Of a DNA stretch of 64,000 bases, positions 1 to 8,525 are shown piece after piece. The stretch comes from Pseudoxanthomonas suwonensis. Its GTDB lineage: Bacteria; Pseudomonadota; Gammaproteobacteria; Xanthomonadales; Xanthomonadaceae. The translations under genes and the position numbers were made by a program. Under the pieces are notes generated by a model that did no database searches, was not told the origin of the DNA, and saw nothing but the letters and a program-made list of their open reading frames with translations. The stretch spans positions 1 through 64,000 of the forward strand of contig QFNC01000008.1 in the NCBI GenBank assembly GCA_003240695.1, read 5' to 3'. Each line of letters begins with the position of its first letter. Position 1 is the stretch's first letter.

Positions 1-1
1 C

Positions 2-745
2 TTCGTCGGCGCCACCGGCACCGGCAAGTCGACCTCGCTGGCGGCGATGATCGGCTACCGCAACCAGAACTCCACCGGGCACATCATCACCATCGAGGAC
101 CCGATCGAGTTCGTGCACAAGCACGAGGGCTGCATCATCACCCAGCGCGAGGTGGGCATCGACACCGACAGCTGGGAAAACGCGCTGAAGAACACCCTGC
201 GCCAGGCACCGGATGTGATCATGATCGGCGAGGTGCGCACCCGCGAGGGCATGGACCACGCCATCGTTTTCGCCGAAACCGGCCACCTGGTGCTGTGCAC
301 GTTGCACGCCAACAACGCCAACCAGGCCATGGACCGCATCATCAACTTCTTCCCGGAAGAACGCCGCAACCAGCTGCTGATGGACCTGTCGCTGAACCTG
401 AAGGGCGTGGTGGCCCAGCAGCTGATCCCCACGCCCGACGGCAAGGGCCGGCGGGTGGCGATGGAAATCCTGCTGGGCACCCCGCTGGTGCAGGACTACA
501 TCCGCGATGGCGAGATCCACAAGCTGAAGGACGTGATGAAGGAATCCACGAACCTGGGCATGAAGACCTTCGACCAGAGCCTGTTCGAGCTGTACCAGGC
601 CGGCCAGATCAGCTACGAGGACGCGCTGCGCTACGCCGATTCGGCCAACGAGGTGCGGCTGAAGATCAAGCTGGCCCAAGGCGGCGACGCGCGCAGCCTG
701 GCCGCGGGCATGGACGGGGTGGAAGTGGCGGAAGTGCGGTACTGA
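2..745 (+). CDS. pilU: Twitching-motility ATPase PilU (5' truncated)
   Basis: C-terminal part of a PilT/PilU-type hexameric ATPase that drives type IV pilus retraction at the inner-membrane base of the pilus. The window opens inside the Walker A motif (GATGTGKS). After it come the Asp box (TIEDPIEF), the Walker B region (VIMIGEVR) and the His box (GHLVLCTLHANNA). PilU is preferred over PilT because of the GYRNQNS segment after the P-loop, the FFPEERRNQLLMDLSLNLK block, and a C-terminal extension past the usual PilT end. PilU normally works with PilT, which would be expected just upstream, outside the window. The N-terminal PAS-like domain is not visible. Confidence 0.93.
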   Translation, partial: FVGATGTGKSTSLAAMIGYRNQNSTGHIITIEDPIEFVHKHEGCIITQREVGIDTDSWENALKNTLRQAPDVIMIGEVRTREGMDHAIVFAETGHLVLCTLHANNANQAMDRIINFFPEERRNQLLMDLSLNLKGVVAQQLIPTPDGKGRRVAMEILLGTPLVQDYIRDGEIHKLKDVMKESTNLGMKTFDQSLFELYQAGQISYEDALRYADSANEVRLKIKLAQGGDARSLAAGMDGVEVAEVRY

Positions 746-862
746 TCGCCGACCGGCGGCACGGTGGCGCTGCTGCCGTGTCGGGTTGATTCATGCAGTT
801 GGCGCGATACTTGCAGTGTTGCGGGTGACCCGCTTCCCGCCCCTGCCTGGAACCGCATCGCC

Positions 863-1258
863 ATGACGCTTGCCCATGCCCTTGTTGTTGCTGCCGGTCT
901 GGCCCTGTCGGCCTCGGCATACGCCCAGGATGCGGCCGCGCTGGCCCAGCAGGATGCCAGCATCATCGACAGCCTGCGCGAGATCAGCACCGACCTGAGC
1001 AAGCCGCACCAGGTGGATTTCTATTTCACCTTCAAGGCCGAGGCCTCGGCCAAGGCCGCATCGCAAGCCATGACGCAACAGGGGTACACCGAAGTGGACC
1101 TGTCGCCCTCGCCGGGCGACGGCCTGTGGCAGCTGCAGGTGCAGCGTACGCTGGTGCCGGAACTGAAGGGCATGAATGCGGCATCGCAGGCATTGGCGGC
1201 CATCGCCCGCCACCATGGTGGCGATTACGACGGTTGGAGCGCCATTCCGCCGGAGTGA
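863..1258 (+). CDS. Exported RraB-domain protein
   Basis: 131-residue protein. An in-frame upstream ATG at 764 exists, but the ATG at 863 is chosen because it opens directly on a signal peptide: hydrophobic core about residues 4-17, likely cleavage after SAYA. The mature part matches the RraB fold pattern (VDFYFTFKAEA, VQRTLVP, RHHGGDYDGW). Classical RraB is a cytoplasmic inhibitor of RNase E; a signal peptide would place this one in the periplasm, away from RNase E. The family assignment is from motif resemblance and the export is inferred from the N-terminus. It lies between pilU and the S46 peptidases with no obvious functional link. Confidence 0.7.
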   Translation: MTLAHALVVAAGLALSASAYAQDAAALAQQDASIIDSLREISTDLSKPHQVDFYFTFKAEASAKAASQAMTQQGYTEVDLSPSPGDGLWQLQVQRTLVPELKGMNAASQALAAIARHHGGDYDGWSAIPPE

Positions 1259-1324
1259 CCCACGAAAAGCCGTCGCGGCGGCTGGTAAGGTGTGCGTTCC
1301 AATCGGAACCAACCCGGGGTTGCC

Positions 1325-3481
1325 ATGCGCGTGTTCCTGCTTTGCGTCTTCACTGCCGCGGCACTGCTGCCGTGGCGTGCTGCGGCCGATGAAGGCATGT
1401 GGCTGCCGTCGCAGCTGCCGGAGATCGCCAAGGCCATGCGGGCGGCGGGATACCAGGGCGATCCGGCCACGCTGGCCGATCTGACCCGGCATCCGATGAA
1501 TGCGGTGGTGTCGCTGGGCGGCTGTACGGCCAGTTTCGTGTCGCCGGACGGGTTGGTGGTCACCAATCACCATTGCGCCTACGGAGCCATCCAACTGAAT
1601 TCCACGCCGCAGAAGAACCTGCTGGAAACGGGATTCAACGCGGCCACGCAGGCGGACGAAGTGTCGGCCGGTCCGGCGGCGCGGGTGCTGGTCACCACCG
1701 CGTTCGACCGCATCACCGACCGCATCCTGCGCGACGCGCGAGGCAAGGAGGGGCGGGCGTATTTCGATGCCGTGGATGCCGCCGGCAAGGAGGTGATTGC
1801 AGAATGCGAGGCCGTGCCCGGCAACCGCTGCGAGGTGGTCAGCATGCATTACGGACGCGAGTTCTACCGCATCACCCAGCTGGAACTGAAGGACATCCGC
1901 CTGGTGTATGCGCCGCCGGAGTCCATCGGCAGCTACGGCGACGAGATCGACAACTTCATGTGGCCGCGGCACAGCGGCGATTTCACCTTCTACCGCGCCT
2001 ACGTCGGCAAGGACGGCCAACCGGCCGCCTATTCGCCCGACAACGTGCCGTACCGGCCCAAGGCACATCTGCAGGTGTCCACGAAGGCCATCGGCGAAGG
2101 CGATTTTGCCATGCTGGCCGGTTACCCGGGTCGCACCTTCCGCCACCGTACCGCGTCGGAGTTCGCCGAGCAGGTGCAATGGCAGCTGCCCGCGCGCGTG
2201 GCGCTGTATCGTGGCCTGCTGGATGTGGTGGACGGTGCCACCGCCGGCAACGATGCCGCCAAGGTGCGCTATGCCGCGCAGGTAGCCAGCATGGAAAACA
2301 CGCTGAAGCGCGCCCAGGGCGAACTGGATGGCCTGCGCCGCAGCGATGCCGTGGTCACCCGCCGCGCCGACGAGCAGGCGATGCTGCAGTGGCTCGGCAC
2401 CCAGCCGCAGGCCGATGCCACCGGCAACGCCATCCGCCAGGTCGAAGCACTGTTGGCCGATGCCCGCAGCACCCGCGAACGCGACCAGATCCTGGCCACG
2501 CTGTTCGCCCAGACCCAGCTGCTGCGCAGCGCACGGCTGCTGCAGCGGCTCGCGCTGGAACGCGGCAAGCCCGATGCGCAGCGCGAATCCGGCTACCAGC
2601 AGCGCGACGAAGTGCGCATCGCCGATTTCCTGAAACAGCTGCAGCGCCGCTACGACCCGGCGGTGGAGCAGGCCATCGTGCTGCATCTGCTGGGCCAGTA
2701 CTACGCGCTGCCGGCAGATCAGCATCTGCCGGAGATGACCGCGGTGTTCGGTGCCGATGCCGCGACTGCGAAGACGCGCGTGGCAGCGTTGTACGCGCAG
2801 ACCACGCTGGGCGATGAAGCCGTGCGTCTGGCGTTGCTGCAGGCGCAGCCGCAGGCCGTGGCCGCATCCACCGATGCCCTGTTGAAGGCCGCTGCCACGC
2901 TGCAGCCGATGAGCCTGCGCCTGGAGGATCGCGACAAGGCCCGCGACGGCGACCTGCTGCGCCTGCGTCCGGCCTACATGGCGGCGCTGATCGGGTTCCG
3001 CCAGTCGCGTGGCGAGGCGGTGTACCCGGATGCCAATTCCACCCTGCGGGTGAGCTACGGCAAGGTCACCGCGCTGCAGCCACGCGACGCCGTGCGCTAC
3101 GCGCCGGTGACCACGGTCCAGGGCATCATCGAAAAACACACCGGCATCGCCCCGTTCGATGCGCCCAAGCCGCTGCGCGATGCGATCGCCGCCGGCGATT
3201 TCGGCAGCACCGCCGACAAGGCGCTGGATACCCAGACGGTGAACTTCCTGACCAATCTGGACACGACAGGCGGCAATTCCGGATCGCCGGTGCTGGATGC
3301 CCACGGGCGCCTGATCGGCCTGAACTTCGACAGCAACTGGGAGGCGGTCAGCGCCAGCTGGGCATTCGATCCGCGCTACAAGCGTGCCATCCACGTGGAC
3401 ATGCGCTACGTGCGCTGGCTGATGAGCAAGGTGTATCCAGCGCCACGGCTGTTGCGGGAGCTGGATCTGCCGCCGGAGTGA
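1325..3481 (+). CDS. S46 family dipeptidyl-peptidase (copy 1)
   Basis: 718 residues. A serine exopeptidase of family S46 (DPP7/DPP11 type), which removes N-terminal dipeptides from peptides in the periplasm. Signal peptide at residues 1-21. Visible family features are NHHCAYG (catalytic His about 82/83), EIDNFMWPRH (Asp209) and GGNSGSP (Ser652). The residue 18 positions after the catalytic Ser decides P1 preference in characterised members (Gly in DPP7, Arg in DPP11); here it is Ser670, so specificity cannot be read off. The start is the ATG opening the signal peptide, not the in-frame ATG at 1292. The next gene is a paralogue 83 bp downstream in the same direction. Confidence 0.9.
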   Translation: MRVFLLCVFTAAALLPWRAAADEGMWLPSQLPEIAKAMRAAGYQGDPATLADLTRHPMNAVVSLGGCTASFVSPDGLVVTNHHCAYGAIQLNSTPQKNLLETGFNAATQADEVSAGPAARVLVTTAFDRITDRILRDARGKEGRAYFDAVDAAGKEVIAECEAVPGNRCEVVSMHYGREFYRITQLELKDIRLVYAPPESIGSYGDEIDNFMWPRHSGDFTFYRAYVGKDGQPAAYSPDNVPYRPKAHLQVSTKAIGEGDFAMLAGYPGRTFRHRTASEFAEQVQWQLPARVALYRGLLDVVDGATAGNDAAKVRYAAQVASMENTLKRAQGELDGLRRSDAVVTRRADEQAMLQWLGTQPQADATGNAIRQVEALLADARSTRERDQILATLFAQTQLLRSARLLQRLALERGKPDAQRESGYQQRDEVRIADFLKQLQRRYDPAVEQAIVLHLLGQYYALPADQHLPEMTAVFGADAATAKTRVAALYAQTTLGDEAVRLALLQAQPQAVAASTDALLKAAATLQPMSLRLEDRDKARDGDLLRLRPAYMAALIGFRQSRGEAVYPDANSTLRVSYGKVTALQPRDAVRYAPVTTVQGIIEKHTGIAPFDAPKPLRDAIAAGDFGSTADKALDTQTVNFLTNLDTTGGNSGSPVLDAHGRLIGLNFDSNWEAVSASWAFDPRYKRAIHVDMRYVRWLMSKVYPAPRLLRELDLPPE

Positions 3482-3564
3482 TGCTGCGGCCGGCATGACC
3501 ATCGTCACGGGTGCGGCAACGGGCAGGAAGCTACACTGCCCGCTTTCCGTTCGAGGTGTTGCGC

Positions 3565-5727
3565 ATGCGCCCCAGTCTGCTTGCCGTGTCGTTGTGTCTG
3601 GCCGTTTTCTCCGCGTCCGCTGCCGAGGGGATGTGGGTGCCGCAGCAGTTGCCGGACATTGCCGGGCCGCTGAAGAAGGCCGGGCTGAAGATCGATCCCA
3701 GGCAGCTGGCGGATCTCACCGGCAACCCGATGGGCGCGGTGGTGTCTCTGGGCGGCTGCACGGCAAGCTTCGTGTCGCCGGAGGGCCTGGTGGCCACCAA
3801 CCACCACTGCGCCTATGGCGCCATCCAGCTGAACTCCACGCCGGAAAAGAACCTGATGCGCGACGGAATGCACGCGGCCACCCGGCAGCAGGAACTGTCG
3901 GCCGGTCCGAGTGCGCGCATCTACGTGCTGGACGAGATCCGCGACGTGACCGATCAGGTGCGGGCGGCCATCGCTGCCGCGGACGACGGTCTGGCCCGGA
4001 ACCAGGCGCTGGATGCCATCGAGAAGAAACTGGTTGCCGACTGCGAAGCCGATGCCGGCTACCGCTGCCGTCTATACGGGTTCATGGGCGGCAACAGCTA
4101 CCGCCTGTTCCGCAACCTGGAAATCAGGGACGTGCGACTGGCCTACGCACCGCCGGGCAGCATCGGCAACTATGGCGGCGAGATCGACAACTGGATGTGG
4201 CCGCGCCACACCGGCGACTTCTCCTTCTACCGTGCCTACGTCGGCAAGGACGGCAAGCCGGCCGCCTACGCGGAAGACAATGTGCCCTATCGCCCGAAAC
4301 ACTGGCTGCGCTTCGCCGACAAGCCGCTGCGTGCCGGCGACTTCGTGATGGTGGCCGGTTATCCGGGCAGTACCGCGCGCTATGCACTGGCGTCGGAGTT
4401 CGACAACACCGCCAGCTGGACCTATCCGCAGATCAGCCGCCGTTACAAGGAGCTGATCGCGCTGGTGGATGCCGAAGGCAGGAAGAACCCCGACATCGAG
4501 GTGAAATACGCCAACACCGTGCGGGGTTGGGAAAACACGATGAAGAACTACGAGGGACAGCTGGCCGGATTCCAGCGCACCGGCGCGTCGGCGACCAAGC
4601 AGGCCGAGGAAGCCGCGGTGCTGGCCTGGCTGCGCGAGCAGGGCGAAAAAGGCCAGGCCGGCCTGGCCGCACATGACCGCCTGGTGGAGCTGGGCAACGC
4701 GGCGCGTGCCAGGCAGGAGCAGAATCTGGTGCTGGGCAATCTCAATCGTACCGGCACGCTGGGTGCAGCCGTCAGCCTGTACCGTCTGGCGATCGAGCGC
4801 GCCAAGCCGGATGCCGAGCGCGAGCAGGGCTACCAGCAGCGCGACTGGGCCAACATCGAAGGCTCGTTGAAGCAGTTCGATCGCCGCTACCACCCGGACA
4901 TGGACCGCAAGTTGCAGACCTACTGGCTGACCGCCTACCAGCAGTTGCCGAAAGCGCAGCGCCTGCCGGAACTGGACAAATGGCTGGATGGCGACAACGC
5001 CCGGGCGGTGGAGAAAGCCACGGCCAATCTGGCCAGGACCGAACTGGCCACGGCCGAGGCGCGCAACAAGTGGTTCAATGCCGATCGCGCCGCTTTCGAG
5101 AAAAGCCGTGATCCGGCCATCCGCTATGCGGTGGCGATGATGCCGGCACTGCTGAAACTCGAAGCGGAAGGGAAGACCCGTTCCGGCGACATGCTGCAGC
5201 CGCGCGCCACCTACCTGCAGGCCGTGGCCGACTACCGCCGCAGCAAGGGCCAGCACGTGTATCCGGATGCCAATTCCTCGCTGCGCATCACCTTCGGCAA
5301 TGTCACGCCGTACACCAAGCTGGATGGCAGCAAGCAGCAGCCCTTCACCAAACTGGAGGAAGTGGCGGCCAAGGCCACCGGCCAGGAACCGTTCGATGCG
5401 CCCAAGCCGCTGCTGGATGCCATCGCCGCCAAGCGGTACGGCGGTCTGGCCGACAAGCGCCTGGGCACGGTGCCGGTGAATTTCCTGTCGGATCTGGACA
5501 TCACCGGCGGCAATTCAGGATCGCCGGTGCTGGATGCGCAGGGCAGGCTGGTGGGCCTGGCGTTCGACGGCAACTGGGAATCGGTGGCCTCGAACTGGGT
5601 GTTCGATCCGGTGATGACCCGGATGATTTCGGTGGACGGCCGCTACATGCGCTGGATCATGCAGGAGGTGTATCCGGCGCCGAACCTGCTGCAGGAAATG
5701 GGCGTGGCACCGAAAGGCAAGCGCTGA
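3565..5727 (+). CDS. S46 family dipeptidyl-peptidase, DPP7-like (copy 2)
   Basis: 720 residues; paralogue of the gene just upstream. Signal peptide about residues 1-20 (ends SASAA). Catalytic set: NHHCAYG (His about 80/81), EIDNWMWPRH (Asp208), GGNSGSP (Ser651). The specificity position 18 residues after the Ser is Gly669, as in DPP7-type enzymes that take hydrophobic P1 residues. A GAGGTG Shine-Dalgarno sequence about 7 bases before the ATG at 3565 supports this start over the upstream ATG at 3511. It ends 17 bp before a strong terminator. Tandem S46 genes are common in Xanthomonadaceae, where they feed di- and tripeptides into amino-acid catabolism. Confidence 0.93.
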   Translation: MRPSLLAVSLCLAVFSASAAEGMWVPQQLPDIAGPLKKAGLKIDPRQLADLTGNPMGAVVSLGGCTASFVSPEGLVATNHHCAYGAIQLNSTPEKNLMRDGMHAATRQQELSAGPSARIYVLDEIRDVTDQVRAAIAAADDGLARNQALDAIEKKLVADCEADAGYRCRLYGFMGGNSYRLFRNLEIRDVRLAYAPPGSIGNYGGEIDNWMWPRHTGDFSFYRAYVGKDGKPAAYAEDNVPYRPKHWLRFADKPLRAGDFVMVAGYPGSTARYALASEFDNTASWTYPQISRRYKELIALVDAEGRKNPDIEVKYANTVRGWENTMKNYEGQLAGFQRTGASATKQAEEAAVLAWLREQGEKGQAGLAAHDRLVELGNAARARQEQNLVLGNLNRTGTLGAAVSLYRLAIERAKPDAEREQGYQQRDWANIEGSLKQFDRRYHPDMDRKLQTYWLTAYQQLPKAQRLPELDKWLDGDNARAVEKATANLARTELATAEARNKWFNADRAAFEKSRDPAIRYAVAMMPALLKLEAEGKTRSGDMLQPRATYLQAVADYRRSKGQHVYPDANSSLRITFGNVTPYTKLDGSKQQPFTKLEEVAAKATGQEPFDAPKPLLDAIAAKRYGGLADKRLGTVPVNFLSDLDITGGNSGSPVLDAQGRLVGLAFDGNWESVASNWVFDPVMTRMISVDGRYMRWIMQEVYPAPNLLQEMGVAPKGKR

Positions 5728-5744
5728 GACCCGAGCAGCGAACC

Positions 5745-5785
5745 AAACGGGTCGGCCCGGAAGCGATCCGGGCCGACCCGTTTTC
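5745..5785 (+). terminator. Rho-independent terminator after the S46 pair
   Basis: Perfect 16-bp inverted repeat (5745-5760 with 5768-5783), 7-base loop, 3' arm ending in TTTT. It closes the S46 transcript. The convergent small gene ends 36 bp further on and may use the hairpin from the other side. Confidence 0.9.
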
Positions 5786-5820
5786 TCAGGTAGCGCGGCG
5801 GGAGGCGCCGCGTGGCCCGA

Positions 5821-6036
5821 TCAGGGCAGGTTGCACCACAGGTGGCCGTTGGTGACCATCTTCGAGGTGCGCGTGCCGCTGGCACTGAAAACACCGTCGC
5901 AGGACACGATCCACGTGCCGACCACGTTGCCTTGGGCATCCAGATAGACGCCCATTGAGCCGTTGACCGGCTTGGCAGTGGCCATGCCGGCAACCAGGAT
6001 CAGGGCGATGAGGGAAACGAGTTTGAAACGGGACAT
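5821..6036 (-). CDS. Small secreted protein
   Basis: 71 residues. Signal peptide (MSRFKLVSLIALILVAGMATA), then about 50 mature residues with two cysteines 22 apart, which could form a disulfide. A GAGGAG Shine-Dalgarno sequence 7 bases before the ATG at 6036 sets the start. It faces the S46 pair convergently. The layout (short signal peptide, YLDAQGN, two Cys, xanthomonad host) recalls small exported proteins grouped as DUF6289, but I could not test that. No function can be assigned. A broken paralogue lies immediately upstream. Confidence 0.65.
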   Translation of the reverse strand: MSRFKLVSLIALILVAGMATAKPVNGSMGVYLDAQGNVVGTWIVSCDGVFSASGTRTSKMVTNGHLWCNLP

Positions 6037-6092
6037 GGGTTGGCTCCTCGCGTTAAATGGAATGAAGGGCGGGGGAGAAGGAGACGGCCGAA

Positions 6093-6334
6093 TGACCAGA
6101 TCGGATCGCAGATCATCACGCCATCCGGGTACGAGCCGCTGGTGCGCCCCCAGCCGGTCTTGCTGCCGTGGCAGTCGATGGCGCGATCGCTGTGACGTTG
6201 CCGCTGGCATCGAAGTAGGTTTAGAACTGGCCGGGCCCGGTCGGGCCGACCACGATGGCATGGCCCGTACCGGCTGCCAGCATTGCAGTAGTCAGGCCGA
6301 TCAGCCAGGCGTTGCGCTCGAGGGAACGTGTCGT
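6093..6334 (-). pseudogene. Decayed paralogue of the adjacent small secreted protein
   Basis: The reverse strand keeps a signal-peptide-like stretch (NAWLIGLTTAMLAAGTGHA), then VVGPTGPGQF, an in-frame TAA (6221-6223), then TYFDASGNVT. After a frame change near 6185 it continues as AIDCHGSKTG...VMICDPI. This parallels the intact neighbour: YLDAQGN matches YFDASGN and the two Cys are 21 versus 22 apart. The expected start codon is ACG (6332-6334), sitting behind a GAGG leader very like that of the intact gene. Three lesions (start, nonsense, frameshift) make this a dead tandem duplicate. It fills most of the gap between 6037 and 6531; I see nothing else there. Confidence 0.6.
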
Positions 6335-6531
6335 GGGTTGGATACCTCGGTTGGAAGGTTGAGAACGGATCCCCTGCCCACGACCACTGTGGACCGGGAG
6401 AGTCATGAAATCCGCGAGCCGTATCACGGAACGAGACGGTGGCGCATTCATGTCCGGCCGCTGGTGCGGCATGGGCAAATGGCGGATGGGCTGATACGCT
6501 GCCGGACCCTTCCCTTCTGGTGCCCTGCCGC

Positions 6532-7176
6532 ATGCGCATCCTGCTGGCCCGTCATGGCGAAACTCCCTGGAATGCGGAAGGCCGCTATCAGGGCCAGGAG
6601 GACATTCCCCTGTCGCCGGTCGGCGAAGCGCAGGCCCGCGCACTGGGACAGCGCCTGCAGGACACCCGCATCGATCGTGCCGTGGCCTCGCCGCTGTCGC
6701 GTGCCAAACGCACGGCGGAACTGGCTCTGGGCGAGGCACGTGCTGGCGCCCTGCAAGTGGATGCGGGGTTGCTCGAGATCGCCCACGGCGAGTGGGAAGG
6801 CCTACTGGCCAGCGAAATCGCCGCGCGCGACGGCCAGCGCCTGCAGGCTTGGCGCGAACAGCCCGACACCGTGCAGATGCCCGGTGGCGAATCGCTGCAG
6901 CAGGTGCTGGACCGCGCTTGGTCGGCATTGCAGCGCGCCTGCAACGGGCTGGACGACGAGGCCACCGTGCTGCTGGTCGCCCACGACGCGGTAAACCGCG
7001 TGCTGCTGTGCCGCATCCTGGGCATTCCGTTGCAGCGGCTGTGGGGCTTCCGGCAAGCGCCGACCACCCTGAACCTGCTCGAAGGCCCGGACGCGGATCG
7101 GCTGGAGGTGGTGCGGCTGAACGATTGCAGCCACCACACCGCATTGTTCGGCGAAGCCGTGCATCGTGCGCTGTAG
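6532..7176 (+). CDS. Histidine phosphatase (phosphoglycerate mutase-like) family protein
   Basis: 214 residues. A member of the histidine phosphatase superfamily, in which a phospho-His intermediate dephosphorylates small metabolites. The N-terminal RHGETPWN motif (His at about residue 8) is the nucleophile. The acid segment LEIAHGEWEG and the second catalytic His in VAHDAVNR are present. Length fits the alpha-ribazole-phosphatase-like (CobC/GpmB) branch, but no cobalamin genes are nearby, so the substrate is unknown. The start is the ATG that puts RHGET near the N-terminus. folC follows 11 bp downstream and is probably co-transcribed. Confidence 0.85.
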   Translation: MRILLARHGETPWNAEGRYQGQEDIPLSPVGEAQARALGQRLQDTRIDRAVASPLSRAKRTAELALGEARAGALQVDAGLLEIAHGEWEGLLASEIAARDGQRLQAWREQPDTVQMPGGESLQQVLDRAWSALQRACNGLDDEATVLLVAHDAVNRVLLCRILGIPLQRLWGFRQAPTTLNLLEGPDADRLEVVRLNDCSHHTALFGEAVHRAL

Positions 7177-7187
7177 GTAGATCCACC

Positions 7188-8465
7188 ATGACCGCATCGC
7201 CGCACACGCTGGCCGAGTGGCTGCAGTGGATCGAAGCCCGGCATCCGGCCAGCGGCATCCAGCTGGGCCTGGATCGCGTGCGTCAGGTGGCCAAGGGCCT
7301 GGACTTGGCGCACCCGGCCAGGCAAGTCATCACCGTGGCCGGCACCAACGGCAAGGGCTCCACGGTCGCCTTCATCGAGGCGATGGCGCGTGCCGCCGGT
7401 TTGCGTGTGGGCACTTACACCTCGCCGCATCTGCTTCGCTACAACGAACGCATCCGCATCGACGGCCAACCCATCGACGATCCGGCACTGGCTCAGGCCT
7501 TCGCTGCCGTGGAAGCCGCACGTCCCGCATCGGTGCAGCTGACTTACTTCGAATACGGCACGCTGGCCGCGCTGTGGCTGTTCGGGCGGGCCGGACTGGA
7601 TCTGGCGGTGCTGGAAGTCGGCTTGGGCGGGCGGCTGGATGCGGTGAATGGGGTCGATGCCGACGTGGCCGTGATCAGCACCGTCGACCTCGATCACCAA
7701 GACTGGCTTGGCAGCGATCGTGAAGCGATCGGCGCCGAAAAGGTCGGCATCGCGCGGGCATTTCGTCCGCTGGTGCTGGGCGATGACGACCCACCGGCCA
7801 GCGTGCTGCGGCATGCCTATGCCGTCGGTGCATCGGCGCTGCGCATCGGCTGCGACTTCTTCTGCGAACCGCTGGACGATGCGCACTGGCAGTGGCGCGA
7901 TGTCGGCACGTGCTATCGCTTGCCGATGCCGCACCTGAAGGCACCCGTGCAGCTGCGCAATGCCGCGGTGGCCATCGCGGCGCTGCGGGCCTGCGCGTTG
8001 CCGGTCGGCGAGGCTGCCTTCGCGCGGGGTGTGGCCGAAGCCGACTTGCCCGGGCGCCTGCAGACAGTGGAACGAAGCGGCATCACCCTGTATCTGGATG
8101 TGGGCCACAACCGGCAGGCCGCCGAGGCGCTGGCGGCGTGGCTGCGACAACACCCGGTGCCGGGACGCACGCTGGCGGTGTACGCCGCGCTGGCCGACAA
8201 GGATGCGCCGGCAGTGGTGCAGGCGCTGGGCGATGCCGTGCAGCAATGGCACCTGGCCGGTTTGCAGTCCGGGCCGCGCAGCCAGACGGCCGACGACCTG
8301 CGGCAACGCTTGCAGGACACGGCGGCGGCCAGTGCGCAGGTTCATGTGGATGTTGCTTCGGCGCTGCAGGCGGTGCTGCAGCAGGCCCGCCCCGACGACC
8401 GCGTGCTGGTGTTCGGCTCGTTCCACACCGTGGCCGAGGCGATGGCCTGGCTGGATGCGGGTTGA
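7188..8465 (+). CDS. folC: Bifunctional folylpolyglutamate/dihydrofolate synthase
   Basis: 425 residues, normal length for bacterial FolC, which adds glutamate to dihydropteroate (making dihydrofolate) and to folates in the cytoplasm. Visible motifs are the Mur-ligase-type P-loop (AGTNGKGST, residues about 47-55), TSPHLLRYNERI, EVGLGGRLDAVN and the metal-binding STVDLDHQDWLG. The C-terminal Mur-ligase domain includes YLDVGHNRQA. The ATG at 7188 lies 11 bp after the phosphatase gene. The order folC-dedD-cvpA-purF downstream is a conserved gammaproteobacterial arrangement (accD, often ahead of folC, is not seen). Confidence 0.95.
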   Translation: MTASPHTLAEWLQWIEARHPASGIQLGLDRVRQVAKGLDLAHPARQVITVAGTNGKGSTVAFIEAMARAAGLRVGTYTSPHLLRYNERIRIDGQPIDDPALAQAFAAVEAARPASVQLTYFEYGTLAALWLFGRAGLDLAVLEVGLGGRLDAVNGVDADVAVISTVDLDHQDWLGSDREAIGAEKVGIARAFRPLVLGDDDPPASVLRHAYAVGASALRIGCDFFCEPLDDAHWQWRDVGTCYRLPMPHLKAPVQLRNAAVAIAALRACALPVGEAAFARGVAEADLPGRLQTVERSGITLYLDVGHNRQAAEALAAWLRQHPVPGRTLAVYAALADKDAPAVVQALGDAVQQWHLAGLQSGPRSQTADDLRQRLQDTAAASAQVHVDVASALQAVLQQARPDDRVLVFGSFHTVAEAMAWLDAG

Positions 8466-8525
8466 TCAGATGCGGCGCGTATACTGCGGCGATTCCGTCC
8501 CATTCCCCCTGCTGCAAGCGACTCG

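Noticed and set aside
791..3508. A 905-codon open frame on the minus strand over the S46 gene
   Set aside because: Antisense shadow of a well-supported S46 gene in high-GC DNA; its composition is low-complexity and has no family motifs.
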